Of a stretch of DNA of 17,059 nt, positions 1 to 7,086 are shown one piece after another. The position numbers were made by a program, and so were the translations under genes. The stretch covers positions 1 through 17,059 of the forward strand of contig JAFGEY010000358.1 of assembly GCA_016931365.1 (NCBI GenBank), read 5' to 3'. Origin of the DNA: Anaerolineae bacterium (lineage in GTDB: Bacteria > Chloroflexota > Anaerolineae > JAFGEY01). How positions within the stretch are numbered: the first letter of the stretch is position 1; each line of letters begins with the position of its first letter. The notes beneath the pieces were generated by a model. That model was given only the letters and a program-made list of their open reading frames with translations, ran no database searches and was not told the origin of the DNA.

Positions 1-1125
1 ATGCTCACCGTCAACCTGGGTACGGGCACGCCCGAAGAAGCCCGCGACTGGGTAGAATACTGCAACTGCCCACCCGACACGCACATCGCCCAGATGCGCG
101 CCGAGAACGGCCATCCCGGCCCCTTTGGCGTCAAGCTGTGGTGCCTGGGCAACGAGATGGACGGCCCGTGGCAGCTCGGTCACGTCCCTGCCGACCAGTA
201 TGCGATTCGTGCGCAGCAGGCAGCCAAGATGATGAAAGACGTCGATCCTTCGCTCGAGTTGGTCGCCTGCGGTTCGTGCGGCATCGGCATGCCCACCTAT
301 ATGGAATGGGATCGCACCGTGCTCGATTATTTGGGCAACTTGGCCGACCACGTCAGCCTGCACCGCTACGTGGGCAACCACAACGGCGACACCGCCGATT
401 ACCTGGCCGTGACCGCCTCGATCGACCAACAGATCGAAGAAATGGATGCCGTCTGCCGCTTTGTGCAGGCCAAACGGCGCAGCAAGAAACGCGCTTACCT
501 TTGTTTCGACGAGTGGAACGTGTGGTATCGCGCGCGCGGCGGCGACGGCGGCGGCCAGTTTGCACCACATCTGCTCGAAGAGGTCTACAATCTGGAAGAC
601 GCGCTCGTCGTCGCCGGGTTCCTCAACAGTTTTATCCGCCACGCTGACGTGGTCAAGATCGCCAACATTGCCCAAATCGTCAACGTTATCGCTCCAATCA
701 TGACCCAGGGCGACAAGCTGCTGATCCAGTCGATTTTTTATCCGTTCGAGATGTTCAGCACGCGCCGCGAGGGCCTGGCACTGACGCAGATCATCGACGG
801 GCCATGTTACACCAGCGTTTCGTACGGCGAGGTGGCCTATGTGGACAGCAGCGCCATCTTGGGCGACGGTGTGCTACACGTCTTTTTGACCAATCGCAGC
901 CTAAACGAAGCCGCACCGGTCACAATTACCGTCGCCGACCACCCGATCAAAGCTCTGGACCGCGCTGAACTGCTCACCGGCCCTGAACCGCAGGCGGCCA
1001 ACACCTTTGAACAGCCTGGCCTGATCGCCGCGCACTCTTTTGACCAAGTCAAGATCGCCGAAGGGAGCGCGATGGCCGTCCTGCCGCCACTGTCCGTCGC
1101 TGCGATGACCTTCAAATTGATCTGA
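1..1125 (+). CDS. Alpha-L-arabinofuranosidase, GH51 family (5' partial)
   Basis: This enzyme would remove terminal alpha-L-arabinofuranosyl residues from arabinan, arabinoxylan or their oligosaccharides. The frame is open from base 1, and the visible 374 codons correspond to the catalytic barrel plus the C-terminal beta-sandwich of GH51. About 120-130 N-terminal residues of a usual ~500-residue enzyme lie outside the window, so the ATG at base 1 is probably an internal Met. The motif LGNEMDG (Glu at visible residue 52) matches the acid/base site of clan GH-A. The motif CFDEWNVWY (Glu at visible residue 171) matches the nucleophile. The tail, ending PLSVAAMTFKLI, is the typical last strand of the GH51 beta-domain. 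GH51 enzymes of this type are commonly intracellular; the N-terminus is missing, so this cannot be checked here. It is followed 59 nt later by a sulfatase, which suggests a shared glycan substrate. Confidence 0.93.
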   Translation: MLTVNLGTGTPEEARDWVEYCNCPPDTHIAQMRAENGHPGPFGVKLWCLGNEMDGPWQLGHVPADQYAIRAQQAAKMMKDVDPSLELVACGSCGIGMPTYMEWDRTVLDYLGNLADHVSLHRYVGNHNGDTADYLAVTASIDQQIEEMDAVCRFVQAKRRSKKRAYLCFDEWNVWYRARGGDGGGQFAPHLLEEVYNLEDALVVAGFLNSFIRHADVVKIANIAQIVNVIAPIMTQGDKLLIQSIFYPFEMFSTRREGLALTQIIDGPCYTSVSYGEVAYVDSSAILGDGVLHVFLTNRSLNEAAPVTITVADHPIKALDRAELLTGPEPQAANTFEQPGLIAAHSFDQVKIAEGSAMAVLPPLSVAAMTFKLI

Positions 1126-1131
1126 CGACTG

Positions 1132-1172
1132 CCTGGCGACGGCGGACCGCGGTCGGTGGTCCGCCGTCCAGG
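1132..1172. other. GC-rich intergenic hairpin between GH51 and sulfatase
   Basis: An 11-bp perfect inverted repeat (GACGGCGGACC at 1138-1148, GGTCCGCCGTC at 1158-1168) is extended by four more pairs (CCTG at 1132-1135 with CAGG at 1169-1172) across a 2-nt bulge. The loop is 9 nt. No T-tract follows, so it is not a standard intrinsic terminator. It could attenuate read-through, protect the upstream mRNA 3' end, or be a dispersed palindrome. The AAGGA Shine-Dalgarno of the sulfatase starts immediately after the stem. Confidence 0.6.
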
Positions 1173-1184
1173 AAAGGACGCCCG

Positions 1185-2588
1185 ATGAACGCACAAACAT
1201 CTCGCCCCAACATCGTCTTTTTCTTTACCGACGACCAGCGCTTTGACACTCTGCGCGCGTTGGGCAACAAACAGGTCCACACGCCGACGATGGACTCGTG
1301 GGTGCGTCGCGGCATGGCATTCACCCACGCCCACATTATGGGCGGCACCAGTGGCGCGGTCTGCATGCCCAGCCGGGCGATGCTGATGACCGGGCGCACC
1401 CTTTTTCACCTCCAGGCGGAAGGGCAAGAGATTCCCCCCGAGCACATCCTGTTCGGCGAAACCCTGCAAGCGGCGGGCTATCGCACCTTTGGCACCGGCA
1501 AATGGCACAACGGGCCGTCGTCGTACGCGCGCAGTTTCACCGACGGCGCTGAAATTTTCTTCGGCGGGATGGAAGACCACTGGAATGTGCCCGCCTGCGA
1601 TTTCGACCCTACAGGGCGCTATGAAACCATCCATCCCGCCGTGCGCAACACCTTTTACTCCAACGAGGTCGTCCAGCGTCGCTGCGACCACATCACGCCG
1701 GGCAAGCACTCCAGCGAACTGTTCTGCGACGCGGCGATCGACTTTATTGAAAACTATGACGCGGAGCAGCCCTTTTTCGCCTACATCTCGTTTATGGCCC
1801 CGCACGACCCGCGCACGATGCCCAAAAAGTGCCTCGCTATGTACGATCCCGACCAGATCGAGCTGCCGCCCAACTTTATGCCCGGACACCCCTTCGACAA
1901 TGGCGCGTTGGACATCCGCGACGAGTTGCTGGCCGCTCACCCGCGCAGCGAGGCCGAAATCCGCCGCCACATCGCCGAATACTATGCCATGATCACCCAC
2001 GCCGACGCGCAAATGGCCCGCGTGATCGAGGCGCTGGAAGCCAAGGGCGTGCTCGACGACACCGTCATCGTCTTTGCCGGCGACAACGGCCTGGCCCTCG
2101 GCCAGCACGGTCTGATGGGCAAGCAGAGTATGTACGAGCACAGCCTGCGCGTGCCGCTGGTCTTTTGCGGGCCGGGCATTCCACAAGGCAAAAAGAGCGA
2201 TGCGTTTTGTTACTTGTTTGATATTTACCCCACTTTATGTGACCTGATCAACGTTCCCTTGCCGGACACGGTCGAAGGACAGAGTTTGCTCCCAGTCTTT
2301 CTCGGAGAGAAATCTCTCCGAGAAAGCATGTATTTCGCCTACACCGGCCTGCACCGCTGCGTGCGCGATCGCCGCTTCAAATTGATCGAATATGCCGTGA
2401 ACGGCGAACGCACCACCCAGTTGTTCGACCTTGATCACGATCCCTGGGAGCTGCACAACCTGGTCGGCGATGCCGCCTATGCCCAAGCATTGGCTCGCCT
2501 GCGCGCCGAGCTGAAGCGTTACGGGCAGACGCTTGAGCAGCCCGACTATCATTTCACCCGCATGTTCTGGGACATCTGCCGGTTGTAA
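1185..2588 (+). CDS. Sulfatase (arylsulfatase family S1, Cys-type)
   Basis: This predicted sulfate-ester hydrolase has 467 residues, a normal size for family S1. It starts at an ATG preceded by AAGGA at 7-nt spacing. The N-terminal strand RPNIVFFFTDDQ (Asp16, Asp17) supplies calcium ligands. CMPSR (Cys60) is the C-x-P-x-R signature whose cysteine is converted to formylglycine by a separate FGE or anaerobic maturase; neither maturase is in the window. GDNG (Asp300, Asn301) is the second metal-binding segment. VEGQSLLPVF followed by a YFAYTG-like strand is typical of the C-terminal subdomain. There is no signal peptide, so it is predicted to be cytoplasmic. It lies between an arabinofuranosidase and a propeller protein in a same-strand cluster. 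The real substrate cannot be read from sequence; a sulfated plant or algal polysaccharide fragment is an inference. A 30-bp perfect palindrome lies inside the coding sequence at 2297-2326. Confidence 0.93.
   Translation: MNAQTSRPNIVFFFTDDQRFDTLRALGNKQVHTPTMDSWVRRGMAFTHAHIMGGTSGAVCMPSRAMLMTGRTLFHLQAEGQEIPPEHILFGETLQAAGYRTFGTGKWHNGPSSYARSFTDGAEIFFGGMEDHWNVPACDFDPTGRYETIHPAVRNTFYSNEVVQRRCDHITPGKHSSELFCDAAIDFIENYDAEQPFFAYISFMAPHDPRTMPKKCLAMYDPDQIELPPNFMPGHPFDNGALDIRDELLAAHPRSEAEIRRHIAEYYAMITHADAQMARVIEALEAKGVLDDTVIVFAGDNGLALGQHGLMGKQSMYEHSLRVPLVFCGPGIPQGKKSDAFCYLFDIYPTLCDLINVPLPDTVEGQSLLPVFLGEKSLRESMYFAYTGLHRCVRDRRFKLIEYAVNGERTTQLFDLDHDPWELHNLVGDAAYAQALARLRAELKRYGQTLEQPDYHFTRMFWDICRL
2297..2326. 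repeat. Perfect 30-bp palindrome inside sulfatase CDS
   Basis: The 14-nt arm CTTTCTCGGAGAGA at 2297-2310 is exactly complementary to TCTCTCCGAGAAAG at 2313-2326, with a 2-nt AA centre. The segment encodes the linker around LGEKSLRES of the sulfatase and does not break the frame. Perfect 14-bp arms inside a coding sequence are unusual. It could form a strong mRNA hairpin or be a domesticated small mobile palindrome. Confidence 0.85.
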
Positions 2589-2591
2589 CCG

Positions 2592-2633
2592 CCGACCGCC
2601 GACTGTTGACGGCTGACCGCTGAAGGCTAGCCG
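2592..2633. repeat. Degenerate 7-bp tandem repeat, about six units
   Basis: Consecutive heptamers read CCGACCG, CCGACTG, TTGACGG, CTGACCG, CTGAAGG and CTAGCCG, all close to C(T/C)GAC(C/G)G. The array starts four bases after the sulfatase stop codon and ends just before the upstream ATG (2639) of the next gene. It resembles short tandemly repeated heptamers known from some bacterial intergenic regions. No function can be assigned. Confidence 0.6.
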
Positions 2634-2653
2634 CAAGTATGAAAGGAAAACAA

Positions 2654-3793
2654 GTGAAGTTCAAATTCATCCCCCACATCATCGACACCTCACTGCCCGC
2701 TGGCTGCTATGCCCAGACCGCGCTGACCGACCTCGACAACGACGGTGTGCTCGAATACGTCGTCGGGCAGCAGTACGGCGCTATTTTCTGGTACAAATAT
2801 CACGCGCCGGATCGCTGGTCGCGCCACCTGCTGGGCAGTGATTCCCCCTCCGACGTTGGCGGCTGCGCGCTCGATGTAGACGGTGACGGCTGGATCGATT
2901 TTGTCGCTGGCGGGGCATGGTATCGAAACTCGCGGCAGGCGGACACACCTCTTGAGCGCATTGTCTTTGATCCCGACCTGCGCGGCGTGCACGACCTCTT
3001 TGCCGCCGACATCGACGGCGACGGGCGGGCCGAGATCGTGACCATGTCCGACCAGAACTCGCTGCGCTGGTACAAAATCCTCGCCGACCCGACCCAACCC
3101 TGGCCCAAGACCGAGATCGGCGCGCCGGTGCACGCCGGAGCCGCCGCCGGCGACCTCAATGGCAACGGTCACCTCGATGTGGTGCGCACCGACGTGTGGT
3201 TCGAGAACGTGTACGGCGACGGTACACAGTGGGTCGAGCACTCGATCGGGCCAAACACATACCCCCCGCCCGATTTCCAGCCCTATTTCGCCTTCAACGC
3301 CACACACGCTGTGGTCTGCGACGTGAACCGCAACGGCCACAACGACATTGTCTTTACCGACGCCGAGATCCCCGGCGGCAAAATCTGGTGGATGGAGAAC
3401 GTGGACGGCGACGGGCTGACCTGGCGGCGGCACGAGATTTACAACTGGGATGCGAAAAAAGAACCTCGCCGTGGCGCATACCACTCGCTGTACGTCGGCG
3501 ACCTGGACGGCGACGGCGACCTCGACCTGTTGACCTGTGAGATGGAGGCGGTCGGCGGAGATAAGCCGCCGCGCTGGTACATCTGGGAAAACGTCGATAG
3601 CGTGGGAGGCGCGTGGCAGGAACACATCATTTTCGACGGCAATCTCGGCGGCCACGCGGCCCAGGTCGGTGATGTGACCGGTAACGGCCTGCCCGATGTG
3701 ATCAGCAAACCGTGGCGCGCGCAGCCCGGCAACGCCGTCGGCGGCAAGAGCTATGTGGTGTTTTTGGAGAATGCAAGTGCCAACAGCGAATAG
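2654..3793 (+). CDS. FG-GAP/VCBS repeat beta-propeller protein
   Basis: This protein of about 379 residues contains seven aspartate-rich loops, one per predicted blade: DLDNDG, DVDGDG, DIDGDG, DLNGNG, DVNRNG, DLDGDGD and DVTGNG. The spacing is about 45-55 residues, consistent with a seven-bladed, calcium-binding FG-GAP/VCBS propeller. Such folds bind glycans or proteins, and some are lyases or hydrolases; no catalytic motif is recognisable here. I chose GTG at 2654 because AAAGGA lies 6 nt upstream. The in-frame ATG at 2639 would add five residues but has only a distant GAAGG. No signal peptide is seen, which is unusual because most VCBS proteins are exported. It sits between a sulfatase and a DUF4038-like glycosidase, so a role in binding or processing the same glycan is inferred. 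Confidence 0.85.
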   Translation: MKFKFIPHIIDTSLPAGCYAQTALTDLDNDGVLEYVVGQQYGAIFWYKYHAPDRWSRHLLGSDSPSDVGGCALDVDGDGWIDFVAGGAWYRNSRQADTPLERIVFDPDLRGVHDLFAADIDGDGRAEIVTMSDQNSLRWYKILADPTQPWPKTEIGAPVHAGAAAGDLNGNGHLDVVRTDVWFENVYGDGTQWVEHSIGPNTYPPPDFQPYFAFNATHAVVCDVNRNGHNDIVFTDAEIPGGKIWWMENVDGDGLTWRRHEIYNWDAKKEPRRGAYHSLYVGDLDGDGDLDLLTCEMEAVGGDKPPRWYIWENVDSVGGAWQEHIIFDGNLGGHAAQVGDVTGNGLPDVISKPWRAQPGNAVGGKSYVVFLENASANSE

Positions 3794-3827
3794 CAAATTG
3801 CAATATAGCTAACCCAAGACCGGCTCT

Positions 3828-3858
3828 GTCGTTCCCGTATGCTTTGAGCGGGAATGAC
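3828..3858. repeat. Intergenic hairpin of the GTCATTCCCG type
   Basis: GTCGTTCCCG at 3828-3837 pairs with CGGGAATGAC at 3849-3858 (ten pairs including one G-T) around an 11-nt loop. It is the only clear structure in the 129-bp gap between the propeller gene and the next glycosidase. No T-run follows, so terminator function is doubtful. The arms resemble widespread intergenic palindromes that begin GTCATTCCCG. Confidence 0.55.
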
Positions 3859-3922
3859 ACCACCTCTCTCGTAGGGACATACAAACTATTCGCACATTTG
3901 CAATTTACTTGAAGGAGATCAA

Positions 3923-5254
3923 ATGAACCCGGATCGCATCCAGCCCTATGCCACAAATCCCTTTTACTGGCAGTACAAAGGCCAGCCCGTGCTGCTGCTC
4001 GGCGGCAGCGTCGAGGACAACCTGTTCCAGATTGCCGATATCGAGGCCCACCTCGATCTGCTGCATGCCGTCGGCGGGAATTATGTGCGTTGCACTATGT
4101 CCAGCCGCGATCCCGGCGACGCATGGCCCTTTGAGCGCGATCCGACCACCGGCCTCTATGACCTGGAACGGCCCGGCGCGGAATACTGGCGTCGACTCGA
4201 GCGCTTTTTGCAGCTCTGCCTGGAGCGCGACATCGTTGCCCAGTTTGAGATGTGGGATCGATTCGACTTTAGCCGCGCGCCGTGGCAGGACAATCCCTAC
4301 AACCCCAGGAACAACGTCAACTATACCGAGGCAGAATCGGGGCTGAAAACCGAGATCGACACCCACCCCGGCCACAATGAAAATGACTTTTTCCACACCG
4401 TGTCCGCGCTGCAAAGTAACCAGCTTGTGCTCAAATATCAACAGGCCCAGGTCGATCAGATGCTGTCGATCTCGCTGCGCTATCCCAATACGCTGTACTG
4501 CATGGACAACGAAACCAACGACTCGCCCGAATGGAGCTGGTACTGGGCCAGGTACATCCGCGCCAGGGCCGATGCTGCCGGCGTCGGCGTAGAAATGACC
4601 GAGATGTGGGACGCGCACAACCTGCTCGATGGCGAACACGCGGCCACGTTTGACCATCCCGAGCTCTATTCATTCATCGATATCTCTCAAAACAACCACC
4701 AGCCCGCCGACCATCACTGGGCCAACCCACAAGAGGTCCGTCGCCGATTGATCGCCACGGGCACCCGCCCAATGAACAGCGTCAAGATTTACGGCGCAAA
4801 CAGCGGCCGCTACGGCTCGACGCGTGACGCGCAGGAACGGTTCTGGCGCAACATAATTGGCGGGCTGGCCTCGTCGCGCTTTCACCGCCCGACGTCGGGG
4901 TTGGGTCTGAACGAGATCGCCCAGGCGAACATCCGCTCGATGCGGATGTTCGCCGACGCGCTGCGCATATTCGACTGCGAGCCGCGCAACGACCTGCTCG
5001 ACAATCGCTCTTGGAACGAGGCCTACTGCACGGCCAGAGCGGGCGCCAAATACGGCGTCTTTTTCCCCGACGGCGGCAACGTGCTGCTCGATGTGTCAGC
5101 GACGGCAGAAAAAACGCTGTCACTGCGCTGGCTGGACATCCGCGCCAGCCATTGGATCGAGGCGGCGCAGCCCGTCGGGGCCGAAAACGGGGTTATCCGC
5201 CTGACCACGCCTGCCGAAGAAGGCTATTGGGCGGCGTTGATCACAGTGCTATAA
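3923..5254 (+). CDS. DUF4038-like TIM-barrel glycoside hydrolase with C-terminal beta-sandwich
   Basis: This is a predicted intracellular glycosidase of 443 residues starting at an ATG with a strong GGAG six nt upstream. The N-terminus (NPFYWQYKGQPVLLLGG) and the following barrel resemble DUF4038/GH140-type enzymes. LYCMDNETND places an Asn-Glu pair (Glu197) at the end of the fourth barrel strand, the classic GH-A acid/base position. The last ~75 residues (YGVFFPDGGNVLLDVS to EEGYWAALI) match the small beta-sandwich often annotated as a putative collagen-binding domain, which normally follows DUF4038. No obvious Glu is seen at the expected nucleophile strand near VKIYGANSG, so catalysis by the standard retaining mechanism is uncertain. 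There is no signal peptide. The cluster context (arabinofuranosidase, sulfatase, oxidoreductase) supports a role in glycan breakdown, but the substrate is unknown. Confidence 0.8.
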   Translation: MNPDRIQPYATNPFYWQYKGQPVLLLGGSVEDNLFQIADIEAHLDLLHAVGGNYVRCTMSSRDPGDAWPFERDPTTGLYDLERPGAEYWRRLERFLQLCLERDIVAQFEMWDRFDFSRAPWQDNPYNPRNNVNYTEAESGLKTEIDTHPGHNENDFFHTVSALQSNQLVLKYQQAQVDQMLSISLRYPNTLYCMDNETNDSPEWSWYWARYIRARADAAGVGVEMTEMWDAHNLLDGEHAATFDHPELYSFIDISQNNHQPADHHWANPQEVRRRLIATGTRPMNSVKIYGANSGRYGSTRDAQERFWRNIIGGLASSRFHRPTSGLGLNEIAQANIRSMRMFADALRIFDCEPRNDLLDNRSWNEAYCTARAGAKYGVFFPDGGNVLLDVSATAEKTLSLRWLDIRASHWIEAAQPVGAENGVIRLTTPAEEGYWAALITVL

Positions 5255-5272
5255 TTCGACAATGTTGCATCA

Positions 5273-5376
5273 GTCATTGCCGGGCACGCGCAGTTTGCGT
5301 GCCAAAGCGATCCTCCAAGCTGTCCGAGAAAACGTATTGAAGGTTGCTTTGCGCCCTCAAAGGCGCTCACAATGAC
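5273..5376. repeat. 104-bp MITE-like imperfect inverted repeat
   Basis: The element begins GTCATTGC (5273) and ends CAATGAC (5376). The left arm (GTCATTGCCGGGCACGC..., then CCAAAGCGATCCTCCAA) aligns with the reverse complement of the right arm (GTCATTGTGAGCGCC..., then GCAAAGCAACCTTCAA). Each arm also folds on itself: GGCACGC/GCGTGCC on the left and GCGCC/GGCGC on the right. This is the dumbbell form of the dispersed GTCATTGCGAGC...GCAATGAC family found in many bacterial intergenic regions. No transposase is encoded. It fills the gap before the oxidoreductase gene and contributes an in-frame ATG at 5372. Confidence 0.75.
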
Positions 5377-5398
5377 GGAGCACACACCGGAGACTGCT

Positions 5399-6469
5399 GT
5401 GAACACTATCAAGCTCGGTTACGTAGGCTGCGGTTTTATGGCCCAAAAAGTGCACCTGCCCAATTTCGCCAGCATCCCGGGCTGCGATCTGATCGCCCTG
5501 GCCGAGCTGCGCCCCGAACTCGGCAGGCAAGTGCAGGCGCGGTTCGGCATCCCTAAACTGTATCGCAGCCATAAGGAACTGATCGCCGATCCCGACATCG
5601 ACGCAGTTGCTGTGTCGGCAGCGTTCACCGTCCAGGGCCAGATCGCGCGCGATGCGCTGCTGGCAGATAAGCACGTCTTTATGGAAAAGCCGATGGCCGT
5701 CTCGCTGGCCCAGGCCGACGCGATCCTCGACGCCGAGAGGCGGTCGGGCAAGCGGCTGATGGTTGGTTATATGAAACGCTACGATGCGGGAAATGAATTG
5801 GTAAAGCAGTATATCGATCAATTCAAGACCAGCGGAGAATTGGGGCCAATCACTTTTGCGCGCAATCACGGCTTTTGCGGCGACTGGACGGCGGGCATCG
5901 ACGTGCCGGTGATCCGCACCGACGAGCCAATGCCGCAAGCGCCAGCGGTCGGGCCTGAGTGGTTGCCGCCAAAGTTCCTGAACCAGTACATCGGCTACTT
6001 GCAGCAATACACGCACAACGTCAATCTACTGCGTTGGTTTCTTGATGCAAGAGACGCCGTGACCGTGCGCGTCGTCGATCTGGACGACGACGGCTACACT
6101 GGAGTTGTCGTGCTCGACGTGGGCGGCGTGCGCGCCGTCCTGGAGAGCGGGCGCGTATCACACTATCGCTGGGACGAACACACACAAATCTATTTCCGCG
6201 ACGGTTGGATCAAGACCTGGGCTCCGCCACTGCTGCTCAAGCAGACGCCCGCCGAGGTCGAGATATACCGCGCGGGCAAGGCACAGACCTTCGAGCGTCC
6301 CATCCCCCAACCGGCCTGGAGTTGGAGCTACCGGTACGAAGCCGAGGCATTCATCCGCGATCTGCAGAACGGTGAACCATTCCCTTCGTCCGGCGAGGAT
6401 ACGCGCACCGACGTGCGCTTGTTTGAGGAAATTTTTCGCACCCACCTGGAGCAGCGAGGCGTTCTATAA
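5399..6469 (+). CDS. Gfo/Idh/MocA-family oxidoreductase
   Basis: This is a predicted NAD(P)-dependent sugar or cyclitol dehydrogenase. The N-terminal Rossmann domain has GYVGCGFMA (residues 6-14) as the dinucleotide-binding turn. EKPMAV (Glu96-Lys97-Pro98) carries the family's catalytic lysine. THNVNLLR (His206) lies in the position of the conserved active-site helix of the C-terminal alpha/beta domain. At 356 residues the length is normal for the family. I chose GTG at 5399: GGAG lies 6 nt upstream and the protein then begins directly with the first Rossmann strand. The in-frame ATG at 5372 falls inside the terminal repeat of the upstream 104-bp element, so it is less likely the original start. 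It would oxidise or epimerise a sugar released by the upstream glycosidases (inference). It is the last + strand gene before a convergent operon. Confidence 0.9.
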   Translation: MNTIKLGYVGCGFMAQKVHLPNFASIPGCDLIALAELRPELGRQVQARFGIPKLYRSHKELIADPDIDAVAVSAAFTVQGQIARDALLADKHVFMEKPMAVSLAQADAILDAERRSGKRLMVGYMKRYDAGNELVKQYIDQFKTSGELGPITFARNHGFCGDWTAGIDVPVIRTDEPMPQAPAVGPEWLPPKFLNQYIGYLQQYTHNVNLLRWFLDARDAVTVRVVDLDDDGYTGVVVLDVGGVRAVLESGRVSHYRWDEHTQIYFRDGWIKTWAPPLLLKQTPAEVEIYRAGKAQTFERPIPQPAWSWSYRYEAEAFIRDLQNGEPFPSSGEDTRTDVRLFEEIFRTHLEQRGVL

Positions 6470-6491
6470 CGGAAGTGACTCACAATAAGAC

Positions 6492-6519
6492 GAGCCGCCT
6501 GGGTTATCCCAAGCGACTC
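6492..6519 (-). terminator. Hairpin terminator of the nadE-flavodoxin operon
   Basis: Read on the - strand, GAGTCGCTTGGG pairs with CCCAGGCGGCTC around the loop ATAA. All twelve positions pair, two as G-U. The hairpin starts nine bases after the flavodoxin stop and is followed by GTCTTATTGT, which is T-rich. On the + strand the two wobbles become A-C mismatches, so it should work mainly for the - strand operon. Weak bidirectional action for the convergent oxidoreductase gene is possible. Confidence 0.65.
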
Positions 6520-6527
6520 GATTGCAT

Positions 6528-7067
6528 TTATTTGGCAGTCAAACGTTCGGCCAGCTTCACCGCCTGCCGCTTGATCTGTGCCAAATCGGCTTCGTTGGGC
6601 CGCCCACGAATGTCGCCCAGCGGGCCTTGCGTGCTCCGTTCCTCAGACCCATGAAACTCGCCGACCACATACCACTCGTCCACCGCAAAGCCCATGTGGG
6701 CGAAAAACTGCCCGGCATATTTGCCTGCCGGCGTCGCCTCGTCGATACCGGTGTGCGGCCCGGAATAGGTGCAAAAGACCAACGCATACTTGCCAGGCAG
6801 CCTGGGCGCACCGTTTTTGACGCGCCCGTCGCGGCGATGAAACGCAAACCGGCTCTGCAAATAATCATCGACCGCTTTGGGTGGGTGCCACTGATAGGAC
6901 GGAAAGCCCAGACAGACCAGATCATAGTCAAACCAGTCGAGTTCCGCGGCATCCTCCACTCGTAACAAAATCACGTTGCTGCCCACTTCGGTCAAGCCGT
7001 CCACAATCGCCTGCGCGACCTTGAGCGTGTTTCCCGTTTTCGACCAGTACAATACAACCGCTTTCAT
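6528..7067 (-). CDS. Flavodoxin family protein
   Basis: This is a predicted FMN-binding electron carrier or flavodoxin-like oxidoreductase of 179 residues. The start MKAVVLYWSKTGNTLK has the first beta strand followed by SKTGNT (residues 9-14), the FMN-phosphate loop. LVCLGFPSYQWHPPKAV corresponds to the loop contacting the isoalloxazine ring. The ATG at 7067 is preceded by AGAGGTGG, so upstream in-frame codons are not needed. It lies 19 nt downstream of a CxxC carboxymuconolactone-decarboxylase-like gene and probably shares its transcript. The pairing suggests a small thiol/flavin redox module. Family members also include NAD(P)H:quinone reductases, so the electron partner is uncertain. Confidence 0.88.
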   Translation of the reverse strand: MKAVVLYWSKTGNTLKVAQAIVDGLTEVGSNVILLRVEDAAELDWFDYDLVCLGFPSYQWHPPKAVDDYLQSRFAFHRRDGRVKNGAPRLPGKYALVFCTYSGPHTGIDEATPAGKYAGQFFAHMGFAVDEWYVVGEFHGSEERSTQGPLGDIRGRPNEADLAQIKRQAVKLAERLTAK

Positions 7068-7086
7068 CGTTCCACCTCTCTCGCGA

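Noticed and set aside
837..2186. 449-codon open frame on the - strand opposite the GH51 and sulfatase genes
   Set aside because: It is antisense to two clear enzyme families, crosses their boundary, and has no recognisable motif. Long antisense frames are expected with this codon bias.
2690..3796. 368-codon open frame on the - strand opposite the propeller gene
   Set aside because: The low-complexity translation (many Val, Ala and His) mirrors the repeated DxDxDG codons of the + strand gene.
3828..3858. Intergenic hairpin as an intrinsic terminator of the propeller gene
   Set aside because: No T-tract follows on either strand and the arms look like a dispersed palindrome, so it is listed as a repeat instead.
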